In this document: positions 8,246 through 16,279 of the stretch, one piece after another | Layout: every line of letters begins with the position of its first letter | Position numbering within the stretch: the stretch's first letter is position 1 | Source of the DNA: JANQMX01 sp965247175 | GTDB lineage: Bacteria > Pseudomonadota > Alphaproteobacteria > Kiloniellales > DSM-21159 | NCBI GenBank assembly: GCA_965247175.1 | Contig: OZ252006.1 | Coordinates: 1,860,001 to 1,924,000 of the forward strand | Length of the DNA: 64,000 bases | Direction: 5' to 3' | Program-made: the position numbers and the translations under genes | Notes under the pieces: model-generated | Seen by the model: the letters and a program-made list of their open reading frames with translations, nothing else | Database searches by the model: none | What the model was told of the DNA's origin: nothing

Positions 8246-9247
8246 CTAGTCGATCTTGAGTTCGCCGCTCATGTCGACGATCAGTTCATCGCCGCGCCAG
8301 ACTTTGTAGCTTCCTTTGTAAACCCCGGTCGGCCAGCCTTCCGCCGGTTGGCGACGGCCAACAAAGCCGAGCCAGCGTGCCTTGTTGCGCTCAATCTCAC
8401 TTTCTGACCGGGCGATGGTTTTGCCGTCAGGGCCGATCAGCTCGATCTCTTGGCGGTCGCCGCCTCGCAAGCCCCAGGCCACTCCGTAGTAGACCAACGC
8501 CTGGGCTGTCCGGTCGGGGCGTGCGTCGCGATAGGCACCCGCGACGGCTTCATCATGCTTTGGCGGCCGATCGAGAAAGCCGTCAAACAGAGAGCCTCCC
8601 GGCACATAAGCCAAAGCCTCCTTGAGCGTCGGGTCCCAGAGGGACTCGCCTTGGCCGCAGCCGGTGGCCTCGGCCCGGCCGGTGAAGGGATCGAGCGTCA
8701 CGCCGTTGTGCCGGACGGCGAAGTCCACATGAGGAAACTCGGTGTTGCCTGACAGGCCAATTTCGCCGAGCGGCGTGCCCCTCTCCACCCGCTGCCCTTG
8801 ACGTACTTTGACCGAACCGCGTTTCAGATGGCTGTACTGGGTTTCCCACCCGTCGCCGTGGTCGATGACTACGCCGTTGCCGGCATCGCGACCGTCCAAG
8901 GCCGCGTGCCCAATCTCACTGACGTTGACGTCGGCCATGCCGTCTCGCATTCCCCTGACCACCCCGGGGGCCGCGGCGATCACCGCCACGCCGGCCTCCA
9001 TCTCGGCCATGGTGCGTACACGAATGTCCGTCCCGCCATGATCGTTATAGCTCAGGGGGCCACAACGGTAGTCCTGCGCGCCCTCTCCGGCTTGCGTATC
9101 GACATACTGCTGAATGAAGCAGACCGCCGGCATGTCGCAGTCGACCGGCAGGCCCAAGCGCGGCCCCTCCGCCGCCTGCGCGGAAACGTTGCCGGCCCAG
9201 ATCAGGGCGATGGCCGCCAGCGACAAAACCCATCCGCAAGCCCGCAC
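8246..9247 (-). CDS. M23-family (LytM-like) peptidase homologue, secreted, with altered zinc motif
   Basis: A 333-residue protein with a signal peptide (cleavage probably after NVSAQA, about residue 25). The M23/lysostaphin fold is clear: HxxxD appears as HGGTD (His70, Asp74), and SHL lies at about 139-141. The usual HxH reads HVD (His173, Asp175), so the third zinc-ligand histidine is an aspartate; the codon is GAC, one change from CAC. Family members cut peptidoglycan cross-links; homologues with broken motifs act as activators of other hydrolases. Several cysteines in the mature part suggest disulfides in the periplasm. Function as an active enzyme is uncertain. Confidence 0.85.
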   Translation of the reverse strand: MRACGWVLSLAAIALIWAGNVSAQAAEGPRLGLPVDCDMPAVCFIQQYVDTQAGEGAQDYRCGPLSYNDHGGTDIRVRTMAEMEAGVAVIAAAPGVVRGMRDGMADVNVSEIGHAALDGRDAGNGVVIDHGDGWETQYSHLKRGSVKVRQGQRVERGTPLGEIGLSGNTEFPHVDFAVRHNGVTLDPFTGRAEATGCGQGESLWDPTLKEALAYVPGGSLFDGFLDRPPKHDEAVAGAYRDARPDRTAQALVYYGVAWGLRGGDRQEIELIGPDGKTIARSESEIERNKARWLGFVGRRQPAEGWPTGVYKGSYKVWRGDELIVDMSGELKID

Positions 9248-9252
9248 GCCCT

Positions 9253-10410
9253 CTACTCCGCCAGCTCGAGGACTTTCACTTTGCTGCGATTGATGGCGAG
9301 GGCGAGGCGCCCTTCCTTCAGGGCCAAGGCGTCGGCGCCGAAAAGCTCTCGGCGCCAGCCCTTGAGGGCGGGCAAATCGTCGTCTTCGCCGCGCGCCAGA
9401 CGCTCGACGTCATCGGCATTGGCCACCAGCTTCGAGGCAACGCCATGCTCCTCGCAGCGGAGGCGCAGCAGCACCTTTAAGAGGTCGGTCAGAGAGGAAT
9501 CGACAGAGGCAGCCGGCTTCTGGCGCGCGACGCTCGGCAACTCCTCATCCGGAATGGCCATGGCCTCTGCAATCGCCGCCAATATGCCCTTTCCGAAGCG
9601 CCCTCGAGCATAGTCCGCCGAGAGGCCGCGGGTGCGTCCCAAGGCCTCGACCGTCTGCGGCTTCTGCGCCGCGATATCATAGAGCTGCTCGTCCTTGAGC
9701 ACGCGGCCGCGCGGCAAATCACGACCCTGCGCCTCTCGCTCCCGCCAGGCCGCAAGCGCTTTGGTAACAGCCAATGTGCGGCGGTCGCGCTGGCGCTGCT
9801 TGAGGCGCCGCCAGGCATCCTCTGGTGCGCTCTGATACGTCGCCGGGTCAGTCAGGACCGCCATCTCCTCGCCGAGCCAGGAGCGGCGACCATTGCCCTC
9901 CAGCTTGTCCTGCAAAGCGCGGAAAACGGTGCGCAGATGGGTCACGTCAGACAGCGCATAGTCGAGCTGCCGCGCCGGCAAGGGCCGACGGCCCCAATCG
10001 GCGAAGCGGGCGGACTTGTCGATGCTGGCGTTGGCCAGGGCACTGACCAAGCGCTCGTAGCTCACTTGCTCTCCGAAGCCGCAGACCATGGCGGCGACCT
10101 GGGTGTCGAACACCGGATGGGGCAGGTCCCCCTCCATCAGGTGATAGAAGATCTCCATGTCCTGCCGGCCGGCATGGAAGACCTTGAGGATATTGGGGTC
10201 GGCCAGCAGCGCCAGGAGCGGTGCCAGATCGATGCCCTTGGCGAGCGGGTCGACGGCGACCACGTGGTCGTCGCTGGCCAACTGGACCAGGCAAAGCCGC
10301 GGATAATAGGTGTTTTCCCGAATGAACTCGGTGTCGACGGTCAGGACATCCGCCGAGGAGAGGTGCTGGCAAGACTCTTCCAGCTCCGCGTTAGTATCGA
10401 TCAATTTCAT
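9253..10410 (-). CDS. rnd: Ribonuclease D
   Basis: A 3'-5' exoribonuclease that trims tRNA and other RNA ends. The DEDD active-site motifs are visible: VDTEF near residue 25, GRQDMEIF near 100, and the third motif around SDVTHLRTVF. A C-terminal region with HRDC-type helices follows. The ATG at 10410 gives MKLIDTNAEL, the usual family N-terminus, and 385 residues; a TTG eight codons upstream is less likely. Divergent from aspS, with the M23 gene only 5 bases downstream. Confidence 0.93.
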   Translation of the reverse strand: MKLIDTNAELEESCQHLSSADVLTVDTEFIRENTYYPRLCLVQLASDDHVVAVDPLAKGIDLAPLLALLADPNILKVFHAGRQDMEIFYHLMEGDLPHPVFDTQVAAMVCGFGEQVSYERLVSALANASIDKSARFADWGRRPLPARQLDYALSDVTHLRTVFRALQDKLEGNGRRSWLGEEMAVLTDPATYQSAPEDAWRRLKQRQRDRRTLAVTKALAAWREREAQGRDLPRGRVLKDEQLYDIAAQKPQTVEALGRTRGLSADYARGRFGKGILAAIAEAMAIPDEELPSVARQKPAASVDSSLTDLLKVLLRLRCEEHGVASKLVANADDVERLARGEDDDLPALKGWRRELFGADALALKEGRLALAINRSKVKVLELAE

Positions 10411-10557
10411 GGTTTTATAGTCTATCCGCTTCAAGTTCGCCTTAGAAGGTCAGCCCTTCTGAGCGGCGACAGCCCGCTATCGCTTGACAAGCAATGTGCC
10501 CCCTTGCCATCTCAGCCGCCAACCCTCCTGACCCCTTTCGTTTGTACGAGGCCTGCC

Positions 10558-12357
10558 ATGCACCTCTATCGCACGCACACCTGCGGAGCGCTTCGCCTTG
10601 CCGATGCCGGCCAAAAGGCCCGGCTGTCCGGCTGGATCCACCGCAAACGAGACCATGGCCAGCTGCTCTTCATCGATCTGCGCGACCACTATGGCCTGAC
10701 CCAATGCGTGATCGAGGCCGACAGCCCGCTGTTCCAGCAGCTCGAGCGGCTGCGCAACGAGTCGGTCATCACCGTCACCGGTGAGGTTGTGCGGCGGAGC
10801 GCCGAGACCGTCAATCTCGATCTGCCGACCGGAGAGGTCGAGCTCAGGCTTCAGGAGCTGAGCGTTCAAGCGGAGGCTGATCAGCTGCCGCTTCAGGTCA
10901 ACTCCGACGAGGATACCGGCGAGGACACCCGCCTGCGCTATCGCTTCCTGGATTTGAGGCGCGAGAAGATGCAGCGCAAGATCCATCTGCGCAACGCTGT
11001 CATCGCCTCCATTCGCAAGCGCATGTGGGACAGCGGCTTCCAGGAGTTCCAGACCCCCATTCTGACGGCCAGCAGCCCGGAGGGCGCGCGCGACTTCTTG
11101 GTGCCGTCCCGCCTGCACCCGGGCAAGTTCTACGCCCTGCCCCAGGCGCCGCAGCAGTTCAAGCAGTTGCTGATGATGTCGGGCTTCGACCGCTACTTCC
11201 AGATCGCCCCCTGCTTCCGCGACGAGGACAGCCGCGCCAACCGCTTGGCTGAGCACTATCAGCTCGACGTCGAGATGTCCTTCGTCGGCCAGGACGACGT
11301 CTTCTCGACCATGGAGCCGGTGCTGGCCGGCGTGTTCGACGAGTTCTCCGCCTGGACCGGCACGCCTCATAGCGTGAGCGCGACGCCATTCCCGCGCATT
11401 CCCTACCGCGAGGCGATGCTGACCTACGGCAGCGACAAGCCGGACCTGCGCAACCCCCTGAAAATCGTCGATGTTACCGAGGTCTTCCAGCGTGACGACG
11501 TCGAGTTCAACGCCTTCAAGAACGTCATCAAGAAGGGTGGTGTGGTCCGCGCCATCCGGGCGCCGCAGGTTGGCGACCGGCCGCGCAGCTTCTTCGACAA
11601 GCTGAACGACTGGGCCCGAGGCCAGGGCGCCCCTGGCCTCGGCTACATTCTCTTCCAAGGCGCCGAGGGCAAGGGGCCGATCGCCAAGTTCGTCCCCTCC
11701 GCTGCCCAGGAGGCGCTCAAAGCCGCCGCGGGTCTGGAAGACGGCGATGCGATCTTTTTCGTCTGCGATCTGGAAGGGGCCGCCGCCAAGATGGCCGGGC
11801 TGGCCCGGGACCGCATTTGCGACGACATGGGCATCCGCGAAGAGGGCACCTTCAAGTTCTGCTGGATCGTCGACTTCCCCATGTACGAGCTCGACGAAGC
11901 AACGGGGAAGATCGAGTTCTCGCACAACCCCTTCTCCATGCCGCAGGGCGGCCTCGAGGCTCTCAACACAGCGGATCCGCTCGACATTCTGGCCTATCAG
12001 TACGATTGCGTCTGCAACGGCAACGAGCTCTGCTCTGGCGCCATCCGGAACCACAATCCAGAGATCATGGAGAAGGCCTTCCAAATCGTCGGCTATGGAA
12101 CCGAGGTCCTGGAGGAGCGTTTCGGCGGCATGCTGAACGCCATGCGGTTCGGCGCCCCGCCGCACGGCGGTTGCGCATTCGGCATCGACCGCATCGTCAT
12201 GCTACTGGCGGACGAGACCAATCTGCGGGAGATCAACGCCTTCGTCATGAACGGCCAATTCGAGGACCTGATGATGGGTGCACCGGCCGATATCGACCCG
12301 GCGCGGCTGAAAGAGCTTTACGTCAAAGTCGCTCTGCCGCCAAAAGCGGCAGAGTAA
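10558..12357 (+). CDS. aspS: Aspartyl-tRNA synthetase
   Basis: Charges tRNA with aspartate. The 599-residue length is that of the bacterial class II enzyme with its inserted GAD domain. An N-terminal OB-fold anticodon-binding domain starts at LSGWIHRKRDHG, class II motif 2 reads FRDEDSRANR, and motif 3 is in GIDRIVMLL. The frame is open for 207 more codons upstream, but these lie antisense to rnd; the ATG at 10558 begins MHLYRTHTCG, the usual family start. The codon usage of the extension is unlike a real gene. Confidence 0.97.
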   Translation: MHLYRTHTCGALRLADAGQKARLSGWIHRKRDHGQLLFIDLRDHYGLTQCVIEADSPLFQQLERLRNESVITVTGEVVRRSAETVNLDLPTGEVELRLQELSVQAEADQLPLQVNSDEDTGEDTRLRYRFLDLRREKMQRKIHLRNAVIASIRKRMWDSGFQEFQTPILTASSPEGARDFLVPSRLHPGKFYALPQAPQQFKQLLMMSGFDRYFQIAPCFRDEDSRANRLAEHYQLDVEMSFVGQDDVFSTMEPVLAGVFDEFSAWTGTPHSVSATPFPRIPYREAMLTYGSDKPDLRNPLKIVDVTEVFQRDDVEFNAFKNVIKKGGVVRAIRAPQVGDRPRSFFDKLNDWARGQGAPGLGYILFQGAEGKGPIAKFVPSAAQEALKAAAGLEDGDAIFFVCDLEGAAAKMAGLARDRICDDMGIREEGTFKFCWIVDFPMYELDEATGKIEFSHNPFSMPQGGLEALNTADPLDILAYQYDCVCNGNELCSGAIRNHNPEIMEKAFQIVGYGTEVLEERFGGMLNAMRFGAPPHGGCAFGIDRIVMLLADETNLREINAFVMNGQFEDLMMGAPADIDPARLKELYVKVALPPKAAE

Positions 12358-12422
12358 AACATATTGAGAACAGAGAGTTATAAGATCTTTTTGACTTGAC
12401 GTCTTGAGACAAATGGTGATCT

Positions 12423-12457
12423 AACCCCGGGGTTGTCGAAAAACGACCCTGCGGGTT
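12423..12457. repeat. Run of short inverted repeats in the leader of the small lipoprotein gene
   Basis: Three tight inverted repeats lie end to end just before the ATG at 12462: AACCCCGGGGTT (12423-12434), GTCG-AAAAA-CGAC (12435-12447) and ACCC-TGC-GGGT (12446-12456). AACCC near 12424 can also pair with GGGTT near 12453, so mutually exclusive folds are possible. The last arm would cover the ribosome binding region. Confidence 0.4.
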
Positions 12458-12461
12458 GGTC

Positions 12462-12926
12462 ATGCGCCCACTGTCGATCGTCGTCGGATTCACCCTCCTC
12501 TCCATCGGGCTGAGCGGCTGTCTCACGCCGTCTCCGCTCAGCGTCGCCAGCATGATGGCCGGCGCCCACAGCTATGCGGTTTCGGGCAAAACCCTGACCG
12601 ACCACGGCATTTCCGGCATCACTGGGCAGGACTGCGCTGTCACTCGTCTAGCCACGGAAGGCGCCGTTTGCCGCGAAAACGTCAGCTACACGGCCGCCCC
12701 GGACGTTCTGGAGCCCTTGCCGGCGAAGGGAGCAAACGTCACCCAAGCGAGCGCTCCTGCGCCAACCCAACCCGCCCTGGTCCTGCCAGTAAGCCTGTCC
12801 GGCGACTACCTCAGAAGCGCGCCGCTGACGGCGCAACCGGCCACCGTTTACGCCGCTTCTCCGGCAGCGGCGAGACAGCAGATCGCCTCCGCCGGCTTCC
12901 TCCCCAGCACCCTCGATCGGTTCTAG
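12462..12926 (+). CDS. Small lipoprotein, paralogue of the one at 61034
   Basis: Predicted 154-residue lipoprotein. The N-terminus is a lipoprotein signal ending GLSGC, with Cys20 as the lipidated residue. A core at residues 43-72 has KTLTDH, then GQDC (Cys58) and VCRE (Cys70). The same core occurs with the same spacing in the lipoprotein at 61034-61360, so the two are paralogues. The rest is alanine- and proline-rich and looks low in structure. ATG at 12462 is preferred over a TTG two codons upstream. I do not recognise a named family and assign no function. Confidence 0.75.
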   Translation: MRPLSIVVGFTLLSIGLSGCLTPSPLSVASMMAGAHSYAVSGKTLTDHGISGITGQDCAVTRLATEGAVCRENVSYTAAPDVLEPLPAKGANVTQASAPAPTQPALVLPVSLSGDYLRSAPLTAQPATVYAASPAAARQQIASAGFLPSTLDRF

Positions 12927-13017
12927 TGTGAGTCCGCTCCTAGGCTGGTCGGTGGACAGCCGTAGCGCCCTCGCCTAGATTTGCCGCCTTGTTCAATGGC
13001 CTCGGGAAGCCTCTTCG

Positions 13018-14064
13018 TTGACTAGCGAAACAGCGGCCGCGTCGCCCGCAGACGACGGCTTTTTCATGCCTGCCGAATGGGCACCGCACACCCGCTGCTG
13101 GATGGAGTGGCCCTGCCGCGAGTCGCTGTGGGGCGATCGTCTCGATCTGGCGCGAGAAGCCCATGCGGAGGTGGCGCGCACGATCTGCGAGTACGAACCG
13201 GTGACGATGATCGCCAATCCGGACAGTGTCGCCGAGGTTTCCATCATGTGCGGCAGTGGCGTTGCGACCTTTCCGCTGGAGCACGACGATTCCTGGATGC
13301 GCGACAATGGCCCGACCTTCCTGCTTGATCGGGCTGGCGCACTGGCCGGCGTTGACTGGAGCTTCAACGGCTGGGGCGGTACGGAAACGGTCTATGACAA
13401 GGACGCCGCCGTCGCCGAGGCTTTGCTGAAACACCTCGGCGTGCCGCGCTATGCCACAGGCCTGGTGACCGAGGGCGGCGCCTTCCACACTGATGGCGAC
13501 GGCACGCTGCTGGCAGTGGAGAGCAACATCGTCAATCCGAACCGCAATCCCAATCTCTCCAAGGCGGAAATCGAACGCCTACTGCTCGCCTATACCGGTT
13601 GCCGCAAGCTCATCTGGCTGCCGCACGGTCTCTCGAATGACGACACCGGCGGGCACGTGGACAACGTGGCCTGTTTCGTCGCGCCAGGGCGGGTCGTCGC
13701 GGCCACCTCCGACGACGAGGCCGGCCCCGATCACGCCGCTCTGCACGCCAACTTGGAGGTCCTGAGAAACGCCACCGATGCAGAGGGACGAACGCTCGAC
13801 GTGGTCGAACTGCCAATGGCTGAGCGTGTCGCCCATCCGGAGCGTGGGCCGATGCCGACGTCTTACGTCAACTTCTACATCGCCAACGGCGCTGTTATCC
13901 TTCCCAGCTTCGACGACCCGAAGGATGACGTCGCCTACGAGCGGCTGGAAGATCTCTTTCCCGACCGGCAGGTGATTCAGGTCCGCGCCCTGGACATTGT
14001 CGTTGGCGGCGGCGGCATCCATTGCATCACCCAGCAGCAGCCAAAAGGCGGCGGCTCGGACTGA
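13018..14064 (+). CDS. aguA: Agmatine deiminase family protein
   Basis: A 348-residue member of the agmatine/peptidyl-arginine deiminase family, expected to turn agmatine into N-carbamoylputrescine plus ammonia on the route to putrescine. The catalytic pieces are visible: DDSWMRDNGP, DTGGHVDNVAC, and the nucleophile cysteine in GGGGIHCITQQ near the C-terminus. The start is read as TTG at 13018 with GGGAAG upstream; an ATG at 13066 would cut into the conserved N-terminus (PAEWAPH). No partner polyamine genes are seen nearby, so the link to agmatine rests on the family. Convergent with the next gene, with 7 bases between stops. Confidence 0.9.
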   Translation: MTSETAAASPADDGFFMPAEWAPHTRCWMEWPCRESLWGDRLDLAREAHAEVARTICEYEPVTMIANPDSVAEVSIMCGSGVATFPLEHDDSWMRDNGPTFLLDRAGALAGVDWSFNGWGGTETVYDKDAAVAEALLKHLGVPRYATGLVTEGGAFHTDGDGTLLAVESNIVNPNRNPNLSKAEIERLLLAYTGCRKLIWLPHGLSNDDTGGHVDNVACFVAPGRVVAATSDDEAGPDHAALHANLEVLRNATDAEGRTLDVVELPMAERVAHPERGPMPTSYVNFYIANGAVILPSFDDPKDDVAYERLEDLFPDRQVIQVRALDIVVGGGGIHCITQQQPKGGGSD

Positions 14065-14071
14065 GGAAACC

Positions 14072-15037
14072 TCAGGTCAGCCCGTCCGGCAGCGCGCGCC
14101 CGGCAAAGAAAGCATCCAAGTTGTCCAGGCACTTGAAGCCCATGGCGTTGCGCGTCTCTACGGTCGCGCTGCCCAGGTGGGGCAGCAGGAAGGCGTTCTC
14201 CAGATCGCGGTAGCGCGGATCGATCTTGGGCTCGCCTTCAAAGACATCCAGACCGGCCGCCGCCAGCTTACCGCTGTTCAAGGCCGCAATCAGCGCATCG
14301 TCGTCGACCAAGGTTCCTCGGGCCGTGTTGACCACCACCGCGCCGTCCGGCAGGGCTGCAATGCGCTCGGTGTTGAGCCAGTGGTAGGTCTCCGGGCTAG
14401 CCGGCGCGTTGAGCGAGAGAAAGTCGCAGAGCGGCAACATCTTTTCCGCGCTCTCACAGTAGACGGCCCCCTGCTCCTGCTCGGGCGGCAGACGCCGCCG
14501 ATTGCAGTAGTAGACCGTCATGTCGAAGCCCTTGGCGCGCCGGGCCATGGCTTGGCCGATACGCCCCATGCCGAGGATGCCGAGACGCTTTCCCGTCACG
14601 TGAACACCGGTCAGCTGGGTGGTCGACCAGCCGACCCAGCGCCCCTCGCGCAGCATCGTCTGCCCCTCGTGGGCGCGCCGCGCCGCGCCGAGAAGACAGA
14701 GCATGGCGATATCGGCCGTCGCATCGTTGAGCACCTCGGGCGTATTGCTGACCCGTATGCCCCGGCGCTCGGCGGCCGGCAGGTCGATATGCTCATGGCC
14801 GACCGAGAAGGTGGCAATCATGCGCACGCTCTCAGGCAGGCGCTCGATCAGCTCGGCCGTCAGCTTCTCCGTCGGTGTGCAGAGCATGGCATCGCAGTCC
14901 AGCGCACCCTCGACGATCTGGTCAGCACCATAGACACCGTCATCAGGATTGAGCTTGGCGCGGTAGTCGCTGAGCAGCCGTTCATTGACGGCTGGCGGAA
15001 GGGCACGGGTCACGAAGACCAAGGGCGGCGACGACAC
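14072..15037 (-). CDS. D-isomer 2-hydroxyacid dehydrogenase (glycerate dehydrogenase / glyoxylate-hydroxypyruvate reductase type)
   Basis: A 321-residue NAD(P)-dependent dehydrogenase. The cofactor-binding motif reads GMGRIGQ in the middle of the protein, the active-site arginine lies in NTARGTLVDD, and the catalytic histidine in LPHLGSAT close to the C-terminus. The sequence is closest to glycerate dehydrogenases that interconvert hydroxypyruvate and D-glycerate, or reduce glyoxylate. Substrate choice within the family cannot be fixed by eye. It stands alone, divergent from the EipB gene. Confidence 0.9.
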   Translation of the reverse strand: MSSPPLVFVTRALPPAVNERLLSDYRAKLNPDDGVYGADQIVEGALDCDAMLCTPTEKLTAELIERLPESVRMIATFSVGHEHIDLPAAERRGIRVSNTPEVLNDATADIAMLCLLGAARRAHEGQTMLREGRWVGWSTTQLTGVHVTGKRLGILGMGRIGQAMARRAKGFDMTVYYCNRRRLPPEQEQGAVYCESAEKMLPLCDFLSLNAPASPETYHWLNTERIAALPDGAVVVNTARGTLVDDDALIAALNSGKLAAAGLDVFEGEPKIDPRYRDLENAFLLPHLGSATVETRNAMGFKCLDNLDAFFAGRALPDGLT

Positions 15038-15132
15038 GGTGGCTTACCTCTTCTTGGCCTTATTCCGGCCTTTGTGTTTGTCGGGCCGTCAAGCTAAGAC
15101 CCTGACAGCCAAACTGCCAGACGAAACACGGA

Positions 15133-15963
15133 ATGCTCCAACGCGCTCTCGTACCCCTCGTGCCACTCGCCCTAGTGTGCGGCCTGCACAGCCCTGCGCC
15201 CGCAGCGCCGTCCGACGCGGCTGAGAGCATCCTGCCGCACCGCGCCACCTACAGCTATGCCCTGGAGCGCGAGAAGAGCGATCCCGGCTACCTCGATGCG
15301 GCGGGCGAAATGGTGACCCTGTGGTCCGACGACTGCGATGGCTGGACTGTCGAGCAGACCAGCCGGCTGTTGATCGAGCGAACCGGCGGCGTGATCATCG
15401 ATTTCGGCTGGTCGATGGAGTCCTGGGAGTCCAAGGACGGCCTTCAGTTCCGCTATTTCCTTGCGCAGTCCCAAGAAGGCCACGTCATTAGTCGTGTGCA
15501 GGGCCGCGCCACGCTGGATGCCATCGGCGAAGGCGGTGAAGTTGAAATCCGGGGGGATGGCGAGAGCATAACGGTCGAGCTGCTGCCCGGGACCATCTTT
15601 CCCACCTGGCATAGCCTCGATGTCATCGACAGCCTGCAGCAGGACCGCTTGCCGCTTTGGCATGTGCTCTTCGACGGCGCCGACGACGAGAACGTGCTCT
15701 CGGGCGTCTCCACCTTCCATATCGGGGAACGCGCGCCGACGGAGGAGGAGTTGGAGCGCTTTCCGGACTTGGCCGATCAAAGCTTGCACCGCATGGCTTT
15801 CGCCTTCTTTCCGATGCAACAGGATGCATCCGAGCCGGAGCATGAAATGGAGCTGAGCCTGGCGGTCAACGGCGTGGTCACCGAGTTCATCTTCGATTTC
15901 GGCGAGTTCGCCGTCCGTGCCACGCTGGAGAAGCTGGAGCCGATGCCCCGCGCCGCCTGCTGA
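15133..15963 (+). CDS. eipB: Cell envelope integrity protein EipB family (DUF1849)
   Basis: A 276-residue periplasmic protein with an N-terminal signal peptide ending near PAPAA. The mature part starts with the family's LPHRATYSYAL stretch. EipB of Brucella is a periplasmic beta-spiral protein needed for envelope stability, with one disulfide joining an early cysteine to one at the C-terminus. Here Cys68 (SDDCDGW) and the very last residue, Cys276, are the only cysteines outside the signal peptide, which fits that bond exactly. The stop lies 3 bases from the stop of the next, convergent gene. Confidence 0.88.
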   Translation: MLQRALVPLVPLALVCGLHSPAPAAPSDAAESILPHRATYSYALEREKSDPGYLDAAGEMVTLWSDDCDGWTVEQTSRLLIERTGGVIIDFGWSMESWESKDGLQFRYFLAQSQEGHVISRVQGRATLDAIGEGGEVEIRGDGESITVELLPGTIFPTWHSLDVIDSLQQDRLPLWHVLFDGADDENVLSGVSTFHIGERAPTEEELERFPDLADQSLHRMAFAFFPMQQDASEPEHEMELSLAVNGVVTEFIFDFGEFAVRATLEKLEPMPRAAC

Positions 15964-15966
15964 GCG

Positions 15967-16221
15967 TCAGGTATCGCCCTCATCGCGATTGGCACGGTAG
16001 TCCCACCAAGCGAGGACGCAGTCCGTCGGCCCCGGCTCGGCAATGCCTTTCAGGACAAACTCGGCGCGGATTTGCGCGCGCATGGCCAGGCGCGGCAAGC
16101 CTGAGCTGTCGGCCAGGTCCTGCTCCATCCAATCGCAGGGATGGAAGCTCTCGTAACGGCTGTAGGTTGCTACACCGGCAGCAATTACAAGTAATAGCAA
16201 CACGATAAGAGCGTTTTTCAT
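15967..16221 (-). CDS. Small membrane-anchored protein of unknown function
   Basis: An 84-residue protein beginning MKNALIVLLLL, with one N-terminal membrane segment and a short soluble part with two cysteines (HPCDWMEQDL and PTDCVLAWW). I think similar short proteins occur in other alphaproteobacteria, but I cannot name a family. The ATG at 16221 is chosen since it starts directly at the membrane segment; an ATG seven codons upstream is possible. It lies 58 bases after dinB on the same strand and may share its transcript. Confidence 0.65.
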   Translation of the reverse strand: MKNALIVLLLLVIAAGVATYSRYESFHPCDWMEQDLADSSGLPRLAMRAQIRAEFVLKGIAEPGPTDCVLAWWDYRANRDEGDT

Positions 16222-16279
16222 ACCTTGAGCCCCATAGCTCAAACCCGGTCAATCTTACAGTGCATCGTGAGAAATCGCC

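Noticed and set aside
10484..10512. aspS promoter with TTGACA at 10484
   Set aside because: The -35 is perfect, but the sequence 17 bases downstream (CCATCT) is a poor -10, so I do not call it.
9937..10557. N-terminal extension of 207 codons on aspS
   Set aside because: It overlaps rnd in antisense and the enzyme's normal N-terminus starts at 10558.
10477..12165. Long minus-strand open frame of 562 codons over aspS
   Set aside because: It is the antisense shadow of a clear aspartyl-tRNA synthetase; its translation shows no known motif and is biased as expected for a mirrored high-GC gene.
13997..15097. Plus-strand open frame of 366 codons over the hydroxyacid dehydrogenase
   Set aside because: The minus-strand gene has complete dehydrogenase motifs; the plus-strand translation does not resemble a protein family.
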